Part shown: positions 16,536 through 21,408 of the stretch, piece after piece
How the letters are laid out: each line of letters starts with the position of its first letter
Position numbering within the stretch: the first letter of the stretch is position 1
DNA from: DATCYX01 sp037444705
GTDB lineage: Bacteria; Chloroflexota; Anaerolineae; Anaerolineales; UBA4823
Assembly: GCA_037444705.1 (NCBI GenBank)
Contig: JBBILY010000034.1
Coordinates: 1 to 21,408 of the forward strand
Length of the DNA: 21,408 nucleotides
Direction: 5' to 3'
The notes under the pieces: generated by a model
What the model was told of the DNA's origin: nothing
The model's database searches: none
What the model saw: only the letters and a program-made list of their open reading frames with translations
Made by a program: the position numbers and the translations under genes

Positions 16536-16541
16536 AATGGC

Positions 16542-18095
16542 ATGGATGATACGAACCCTAAAATAAAACAATTGCGCGAAATGAGAGCTCTGAGCCGCCT
16601 GGGTGGCGGCCCAGAGCGGATTGAAGCCCAACATCAACGTGGCCGCCTGACCGCACGCGAGCGCATTGACCTGCTACTCGATAAAGGTTCATTTCGGGAG
16701 ATTGACGCTTTTGTCCTCCACCGCACGACTGACTTCGGCCTGGATAAGCAGAAATACCTGGGAGACAGCGTGGTAACCGGTTGGGGCACGATTGACGGGC
16801 GCCTGGTTTATATCTTTTCCCAGGACTTCACTGTATTCGGTGGTAGCCTAGGGGAGGCCCATGCGGAGAAGATTTGCAAGATCATGGACATGGCTATGAA
16901 GAACGGTGCCCCTGTAATTGGTCTGAACGATTCGGGCGGGGCGCGCATCCAGGAAGGCGTGGTCTCCCTGGGTGGCTATGCCGATATCTTTCTGCGCAAC
17001 ACCCTGGCCTCTGGGGTCATCCCCCAGATCAGCGTGATCATGGGGCCTTGCGCTGGAGGGGCTGTCTACTCCCCGGCGCTCACCGACTTCATTATTATGG
17101 TGCGTGGCTCGTCTTACATGTTCGTCACTGGCCCCGAGGTGGTGAAAGCAGTCACTCACGAGGAGGTCTCCTTTGAAGAATTGGGAGGGGCCGCCATTCA
17201 TTCGGAGGTCTCGGGTGTGTGTCATTTAGCAGCCGATTCCGAAGCCGACGCCCTTTATCTCATCCGCAAACTCCTCAGTTATCTGCCGCAAAACAACATG
17301 GAAGATCCTCCCTTCGTGCCCAATGGTGACGATCCCCTGCGCATGGAAGAAGCCCTGGATGAAATCGTCCCCGATGACCCCAGCAAGCCTTACGACATCA
17401 AGGATGTCATCCATTTAATCGTAGATGAAGGTCAGTTCTTTGAAATCCATGAAGCCTATGCTCCCAATATCGTGATCGGTTTTGCCCGTCTGGGTGGGCA
17501 TAGCGTTGGCATTGTCGCCAACCAGCCGGCCGTGCTGGCAGGGGTGTTGGACATCAAATCGTCCGAGAAAGCCGCCCGCTTCGTCCGTTTCTGCGATGCT
17601 TTTAATATCCCCATCGTCACCTTTGTGGATGTGCCCGGTTTCCTGCCTGGCACAGCCCAGGAGCATGGCGGCATTATCCGCGCCGGTTCAAAATTGCTCT
17701 ACGCCTACTGTGAAGCCACGGTGCCCAAACTGACCGTCGTGACGCGTAAGGCCTATGGCGGTGCTTACGACGTGATGAGCAGTAAGCACATCCGTGGCGA
17801 CCTTAACCTGGCCTGGCCCAGCGCCGAGATCGCGGTTATGGGGCCGGAAGGGGCAGTAAATATCATCTTCCGCAAGGAATTAGCCCAGGCCGATGATCCC
17901 GTCAAACGCCGCGCCGAATTGGTGGCTGAATATCGCGAGAAATTTGCCAACCCCTACGTGGCTGCCGCCCGGGGTTATATTGACGACGTCATCGAACCGC
18001 GTGAGACCCGCCCGCGCTTAATCAATGCCCTGGAGATGCTCTCCAATAAGCGCGATTCGAACCCACCCAAGAAGCACGGGTGTATTCCCTTGTGA
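16542..18095 (+). CDS. pccB: Acyl-CoA carboxylase carboxyltransferase subunit (propionyl-CoA type)
   Basis: The 517-residue protein is the carboxyltransferase that moves CO2 from carboxybiotin to an acyl-CoA, probably propionyl-CoA to give methylmalonyl-CoA. It has the two crotonase-like halves of the family: N-terminal half with LNDSGGARIQEGV (128-140) and MGPCAGGAVYSPALTDF (167-183), C-terminal half with FVDVPGFLPGTAQEHGGIIR (361-380) and KAYGGAYDVMSSKHIRGD (403-420), which form the oxyanion holes. Asp410 in GGAYDVM matches the position known to favour propionyl-CoA over acetyl-CoA in actinobacterial PccB. The ending KKHGCIPL resembles the conserved family C-terminus. The start ATG has GGAG six bases upstream. 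Methylmalonyl-CoA decarboxylase alpha subunits look alike, but the biotin carboxylase and carrier genes downstream favour a carboxylase. Confidence 0.93.
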   Translation: MDDTNPKIKQLREMRALSRLGGGPERIEAQHQRGRLTARERIDLLLDKGSFREIDAFVLHRTTDFGLDKQKYLGDSVVTGWGTIDGRLVYIFSQDFTVFGGSLGEAHAEKICKIMDMAMKNGAPVIGLNDSGGARIQEGVVSLGGYADIFLRNTLASGVIPQISVIMGPCAGGAVYSPALTDFIIMVRGSSYMFVTGPEVVKAVTHEEVSFEELGGAAIHSEVSGVCHLAADSEADALYLIRKLLSYLPQNNMEDPPFVPNGDDPLRMEEALDEIVPDDPSKPYDIKDVIHLIVDEGQFFEIHEAYAPNIVIGFARLGGHSVGIVANQPAVLAGVLDIKSSEKAARFVRFCDAFNIPIVTFVDVPGFLPGTAQEHGGIIRAGSKLLYAYCEATVPKLTVVTRKAYGGAYDVMSSKHIRGDLNLAWPSAEIAVMGPEGAVNIIFRKELAQADDPVKRRAELVAEYREKFANPYVAAARGYIDDVIEPRETRPRLINALEMLSNKRDSNPPKKHGCIPL

Positions 18096-18103
18096 GGCAT
18101 CTT

Positions 18104-18880
18104 ATGGAAGCCATTCTCTCTCAGGCTTTCACCTACCTCATCCATGGCCATCGCCTGTACGTCGAGGTCCATGGCCAGTTAGATAAATCGCCATTGATTC
18201 TGCTCCATCACGGCCTGGGCTCCACCCGCGCCTGGAGGCGTCAAATCCCGGCGTTGGTGCAGGCCGGTTATTGCGTCATCGCCTACGACCGTTGGGGCTA
18301 CGGCAAGTCTGATCCCCGTGCGGCGTTATCTGCCCCAACCTTTAACGACGATCAGCAAGACTTATTGGCTCTGATGGACACCCTTGGGGTGAAGCGGGTT
18401 GCCCTCATCGGCCATAGCGATGGTGGCACCATCGCTTTATACTTCGCCGCGGCTCATCCCCAGCGCGTGGCTTGTTTGGTGACCTTAGCCGCCCATGTTT
18501 ATGTGGAAACCAAAATGGAGCCCGGCATTCTGGGAGTGCGTTATACTTATGAGAACGATCCTGAATTCCGCAAAGGGCTGAATCGTGTCCATGGAGAGAA
18601 ATTTGAGCGCGTTTTCTTCAACTGGTTCAACGCCTGGGCCAAGCCTGAACACCGCGCCTGGGATATGCGCCCTCTCCTGTCTAACATCACCTGCCCGGTT
18701 TTAGTGATTCAGGGCGAAGATGACGAACATGCCACACCTCAACATGCCTACGATATCGCTGCCGCCATTCCGGGTGCCCAATGCTGGATCATCCCTGGCA
18801 CTGGTCATATGGCGCAACGCGACGCAGCCAAAGACTTTAACCGCAGAGTGTTGGCGTTCTTGAAGGAGAACTATGTTTAG
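18104..18880 (+). CDS. Alpha/beta hydrolase inside the carboxylase operon
   Basis: This 258-residue alpha/beta hydrolase has a complete triad: nucleophile Ser105 in GHSDGG, an acid at Asp206 or Asp207 in GEDDEHATP and His235 in GTGHMAQRD. The oxyanion motif LLHHGLGS is at 33-40 and DRWGYGKSD at 62-70. No signal peptide is seen. The ATG at 18104-18106 has GAGG six bases upstream, overlapping the TGA of the carboxyltransferase gene; the longer frame from GTG 18080 overlaps that gene and lacks support. Its end overlaps the biotin carboxylase gene by eight bases, so it is translated as part of the operon. An esterase or thioesterase acting near the carboxylase is possible, but the substrate is not indicated by the sequence. 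It is not closely similar by eye to the other hydrolase at 675-1553. Confidence 0.88.
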   Translation: MEAILSQAFTYLIHGHRLYVEVHGQLDKSPLILLHHGLGSTRAWRRQIPALVQAGYCVIAYDRWGYGKSDPRAALSAPTFNDDQQDLLALMDTLGVKRVALIGHSDGGTIALYFAAAHPQRVACLVTLAAHVYVETKMEPGILGVRYTYENDPEFRKGLNRVHGEKFERVFFNWFNAWAKPEHRAWDMRPLLSNITCPVLVIQGEDDEHATPQHAYDIAAAIPGAQCWIIPGTGHMAQRDAAKDFNRRVLAFLKENYV

Positions 18881-20387
18881 TAAGGTGTTGATAGCCAATC
18901 GGGGTGAAATTGCTGTGCGCATTATCCGCGCCTGTCGTGAATTGGGTATGCAGACGGTGGCGGTCTTCTCCGAGGCCGACCGTCACGCCTTGCATGTACG
19001 CTATGCAGATGAAGCCTATCTGCTAGGACCAGCCCCCTCGCGCGAATCTTACCTGCGTGGGGATAAGATCATCGAAATCGCCAAAAAGAGTGGCGCTGGA
19101 GCCATCCATCCGGGCTACGGCTTCCTGGCCGAACGCGCCGACTTCGCCCAGGCTTGCCTGGATGCCGGCTTAGCATTCATTGGACCGAAACCGTCCTCTA
19201 TCGCCGCCATGGGCGATAAAGCCGTAGCGCGCGCCACAGTGGCAAAGGCAGGCGTGCCGGTTGTGCCCGGCACCGAAGGCGAAGGCGCCCTCAGCGATGA
19301 GGAATTGCTCACCCTGGCACCGAAAATCGGTTTTCCTCTGCTCATCAAAGCCACTGCCGGAGGTGGAGGCAAAGGTATGCGCGAGGTGCGCAGCCTGGAC
19401 GAGATGCCCGCCCTGCTTCAGGCGGCGCGCCGCGAAGCAGAAGCCTCTTTTGGAGATGGCAACGTTTACCTGGAGAAACTGGTCGAAGGTGCCCGCCACA
19501 TCGAAATCCAGATTCTGGCTGACACTCATGGCAATGTCATCCACCTGAGCGAGCGCGAGTGCTCTTTGCAACGCCGTCATCAGAAACTGCTGGAAGAGTC
19601 CCCCTCTCCCTTCATTGCGGATGACGAGGAGATGCGTCAGCGCATGGGGAGTGTGGCTGTGCGCGCTGCCCAGGCTGTCGGTTATGTCAATGCCGGCACT
19701 ATTGAGTTCCTGGTGGATAAGGATAAGAACTTCTACTTCTTAGAGATGAACACCCGCCTGCAGGTTGAGCACCCCGTCACCGAGATGGTCACTGGAGTAG
19801 ATATCGTCAAGGAACAGATTCGCATCGCTCGCGGGCGACAGTTGCGTTACACCCAGGAAGACATCCGTCTAAACGGTTGGGCGATCGAATGTCGCATTAA
19901 CGCCGAAGACCCCTACAACAACTTCCTGCCTTCTACCGGTCGCATCACCCATATCATTCTGCCCACCGGACCTGGGGTGCGCGTGGACACTGGCGTGTAC
20001 CCCGGCTTTGAAATCTCCCCCTACTACGACTCTCTCATCTCGAAACTCATCGTCTGGGGCGAGACACGGGCTGAAGCCATCCTGCGGATGCGCCGTGCCC
20101 TAGAGGAATATAAGATTGTCGGGGTGCGCACCAATATCCCCTTCCACCAGAACCTGATGGACTCCCACCGCTTCATGGGCGGGCAGTTCGACACCCGCTT
20201 TGTCGAAGAACGCTTTTCCATGGATGCCTCCAATGAGGGCAAAGACACCCTCCCCGAAATCGCCGCCATCATTGCCACGTTGGTCGCTCACCAGCAAACT
20301 CAACGCGCCGCCCATGTCATCCAACGCGGCGAACGCGATACCAGCAACTGGAAATGGATTGGCCGTTGGGAGAGGTTACAGAGATAA
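18873..20387 (+). CDS. accC: Biotin carboxylase subunit of acyl-CoA carboxylase
   Basis: The 504-residue enzyme carboxylates the biotin of the carrier protein using ATP and bicarbonate. It shows the N-terminal ANRGEIAVRIIRACRELG, the ATP-grasp glycine loop KATAGGGGKGM (159-169, Lys159 and Lys167), SERECSLQRRHQKLLEESPSP (226-246, with Lys238), and the metal and catalytic segment FLEMNTRLQVEHPVTE (289-304, Glu291, Asn293, Arg295, Glu299). About 55 residues follow the usual biotin carboxylase core and end in SNWKWIGRWERLQR, which resembles the start of the BT domain in one-piece PccA proteins. The ATG has AAGGAG four bases upstream and overlaps the hydrolase gene by eight bases. It partners with the carboxyltransferase upstream and the carrier gene 37 bases downstream. 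Confidence 0.95.
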   Translation: MFSKVLIANRGEIAVRIIRACRELGMQTVAVFSEADRHALHVRYADEAYLLGPAPSRESYLRGDKIIEIAKKSGAGAIHPGYGFLAERADFAQACLDAGLAFIGPKPSSIAAMGDKAVARATVAKAGVPVVPGTEGEGALSDEELLTLAPKIGFPLLIKATAGGGGKGMREVRSLDEMPALLQAARREAEASFGDGNVYLEKLVEGARHIEIQILADTHGNVIHLSERECSLQRRHQKLLEESPSPFIADDEEMRQRMGSVAVRAAQAVGYVNAGTIEFLVDKDKNFYFLEMNTRLQVEHPVTEMVTGVDIVKEQIRIARGRQLRYTQEDIRLNGWAIECRINAEDPYNNFLPSTGRITHIILPTGPGVRVDTGVYPGFEISPYYDSLISKLIVWGETRAEAILRMRRALEEYKIVGVRTNIPFHQNLMDSHRFMGGQFDTRFVEERFSMDASNEGKDTLPEIAAIIATLVAHQQTQRAAHVIQRGERDTSNWKWIGRWERLQR

Positions 20388-20415
20388 TCCAGGCGGTTGA
20401 GCAACAGCACAAAGT

Positions 20416-20419
20416 GAGG
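20416..20419 (+). promoter_or_regulatory. Ribosome binding site fixing the biotin carrier start
   Basis: GAGG with five-base spacing precedes ATG 20425-20427. A GTG two codons earlier (20419) overlaps this site and is unlikely to be used. Confidence 0.6.
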
Positions 20420-20424
20420 TGCGC

Positions 20425-20922
20425 ATGAAGTATGTAACCACCATTGGTGAGCGTGAGTATCTGGTTGAAATCCTCGATGAACGGCGCATCAGCCTGGATG
20501 GGACGATCTACGAGGTTGATTTTGAATCGGTGAGCGACCAACCCGTTTATTCCCTGCTGTTGAACGGGAAATCTTACGAAGCCTATGTATACCCGGTTGA
20601 TGAAGGCTGGCAAGTTTTACTTCTCGGTACACAATATCTGGCTAAGGTAGAAGACGAGCGTGAAAAGCGCCTGCGGGCTGCGGCTGGGGGTCGCGTAGTT
20701 GAACGAGGCGAGTTCCATCTAAAGGCGCCCATGCCTGGACTGGTCGTGGCTGTCCTGGTTCAGGAAGGTCAACAAGTGGACAAAGGGGATGTGCTGGTGA
20801 TTCTGGAATCCATGAAAATGCAAAACGAACTTAAATCTCCCCGCTCAGGCACTGTCAGTCGCATCCGCGTGAAGGTCGGCGACAGCGTGGAGCAGAAACA
20901 AACTCTTCTCAGCGTGGTGTAG
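20425..20922 (+). CDS. Biotin carboxyl carrier protein with BT-like N-terminus
   Basis: This 165-residue protein carries the biotin of the carboxylase. The C-terminal biotinyl/lipoyl domain (about 97-165) starts HLKAPMPGLV and contains the biotinylation motif ESMKMQNE, with Lys131 as the modified residue 34 residues from the end, as is usual. The first 85 residues are not the Pro/Ala-rich linker of classical AccB; they read as beta strands (REYLVEILDE, SLLLNGKSYEAYVYP, GWQVLLLGTQYLAKVEDE), resembling the BT domain that joins biotin carboxylase and carrier in one-piece propionyl-CoA carboxylase alpha chains. The gene follows the biotin carboxylase after 37 bases. It is probably the carrier for the carboxyltransferase at 16542, although it might also serve a second carboxyltransferase elsewhere. 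Confidence 0.92.
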   Translation: MKYVTTIGEREYLVEILDERRISLDGTIYEVDFESVSDQPVYSLLLNGKSYEAYVYPVDEGWQVLLLGTQYLAKVEDEREKRLRAAAGGRVVERGEFHLKAPMPGLVVAVLVQEGQQVDKGDVLVILESMKMQNELKSPRSGTVSRIRVKVGDSVEQKQTLLSVV

Positions 20923-20928
20923 CCAGCG

Positions 20929-21330
20929 ATGGATGGTCGGGAATTAGAAGTGAAATTCCACGTCTCAGACCTGGCAGCCCTTGAAGCGCGGCTACAAGCG
21001 TTCCATGCCCGTCAGGTGCATCCTCGGCTGTACGAGATGAACCTGCGCTTTGATACCGCCGATTTGCAATTGACCCGTAACCTGAAGGTGCTGCGACTGC
21101 GCCAGGATGAGTCCGTCCACCTCACTTTCAAGGGTCCAAGTCAGGAATTAGAGGGGGTGCGCCTGCGTCAGGAGATCGAAATTGCTGTGGACGACTTCAC
21201 CGCTGCCCGCGCTTTGTTAGAGGCTTTGGGTTACCAGGTCACCGCGATGTACGAGAAATACCGCACGTCTTACCAGTTAGACCAAACATTGATCACACTG
21301 GACGAGATGCCTTTTGGCAATTTCATTTAA
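20929..21330 (+). CDS. CYTH / triphosphate tunnel protein cut by an in-frame TAA
   Basis: This frame encodes 133 residues of a CYTH-domain (triphosphate tunnel metalloenzyme) protein; intact relatives hydrolyse thiamine triphosphate or inorganic triphosphate, or act as class IV adenylate cyclases. The hallmark ExExK is at Glu5-Glu7-Lys9 (ELEVKF). Later strands are recognisable: NLRFDTADLQL, KVLRLRQDESVHLTFKG, VRLRQEIEIAV, MYEKYRTSYQLD and TLITLDEMPFGNFI. The frame then ends at TAA (21328-21330), precisely where the family continues with an E-x-E strand, so the C-terminal helix and part of the metal site are missing. The same frame resumes clear CYTH sequence beyond the stop. The ATG is six bases after the carrier gene stop and has no clear ribosome binding site. 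Either the gene is decayed or the base calls here are wrong. Confidence 0.8.
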   Translation: MDGRELEVKFHVSDLAALEARLQAFHARQVHPRLYEMNLRFDTADLQLTRNLKVLRLRQDESVHLTFKGPSQELEGVRLRQEIEIAVDDFTAARALLEALGYQVTAMYEKYRTSYQLDQTLITLDEMPFGNFI

Positions 21331-21408
21331 ATATATGTTCCTGACCCTGCCTTGATCTACACCACCTGCCAAAAATTGGGATTGGACTGGGAAAAACGCA
21401 TCAGCGAG
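21331..21408 (+). pseudogene. Continuation of the CYTH frame beyond the stop codon
   Basis: Without any frame change, the 26 codons after the TAA read IYVPDPALIYTTCQKLG followed by LDWEKRISE, up to the window edge. LGLDWEKRISE is the typical C-terminal ending of CYTH proteins. This shows that the gene originally ran through the stop and continues past the window. Confidence 0.75.

Noticed and set aside
16458..16541. Longer carboxyltransferase frame starting at TTG 16458
   Set aside because: No ribosome binding site is present and the additional 28 residues are not like the family; the ATG at 16542 has GGAG and gives the usual length.
16542..18095. Methylmalonyl-CoA decarboxylase alpha subunit instead of a carboxylase subunit
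   Set aside because: The fold is the same, but the operon includes biotin carboxylase and no membrane decarboxylase beta subunit, so a carboxylase is much more likely.
21310..21345. Frameshift or programmed recoding as explanation for the CYTH interruption
   Set aside because: The downstream sequence continues in the same frame, so no frameshift is needed; the codon is TAA, which is not used for selenocysteine or pyrrolysine, and the second glutamate is lost as well.

Overview
The window looks like a chromosomal stretch from a Chloroflexota bacterium, most likely Anaerolineae or a close relative. This is inferred from the style of the gene set: a split gatCAB operon, a multi-GAF HD-GYP sensor, YfhO/GT39-type membrane proteins of unusual size, and a PccB / biotin carboxylase / biotin carrier cluster. 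G+C is moderate, in the mid-fifties per cent by eye. I see no rRNA, tRNA, CRISPR array, insertion sequence or phage gene. Coding density is very high and most gene junctions are short or overlapping.

Left block, minus strand, read right to left from 8170 to 171: gatC, gatA and gatB (the tRNA-dependent amidotransferase), then after a 115-base gap with a weak terminator-like hairpin a 1004-residue membrane sensor (dCache-HAMP-PAS-GAF-GAF-HD-GYP, a cyclic-di-GMP phosphodiesterase), an alpha/beta hydrolase translationally coupled to it, and a GNAT acetyltransferase. The first 170 bases hold no gene that I can support.

A divergent intergenic region (8171-8330) carries a good extended -10 promoter for the rightward genes, a candidate extended -10 promoter for gatC, and two inverted-repeat elements.

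Right block, plus strand: an acyl-CoA dehydrogenase, then a 1545-residue membrane protein that appears to join two GT-C-type modules (YfhO-like plus GT39/PMT-like), a polyprenyl-phosphate-sugar synthase-like GT2 overlapping it by ATGA, an MDR-family reductase that keeps the structural zinc but lacks the usual catalytic zinc ligands, and an orphan four-helix membrane protein. A second candidate promoter (16423-16451), with a perfect 10-bp palindrome between its -35 and -10 boxes, precedes a biotin-dependent acyl-CoA carboxylase operon: carboxyltransferase (probably propionyl-CoA type), an inserted alpha/beta hydrolase, biotin carboxylase and a biotin carrier protein.

The last gene encodes a CYTH / triphosphate tunnel protein. 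Its reading frame is stopped by an in-frame TAA exactly where the family has a metal-binding glutamate; the same frame then resumes a convincing CYTH C-terminus to the end of the window.

Functionally, the acyl-CoA dehydrogenase, MDR reductase and carboxylase suggest fatty acid or branched-chain acyl-CoA metabolism feeding propionyl-CoA to methylmalonyl-CoA. The GT-C/GT2 pair suggests glycan or glycoprotein assembly at the membrane using a lipid-linked sugar. The most unusual features are the double GT-C fusion and the interrupted CYTH gene.
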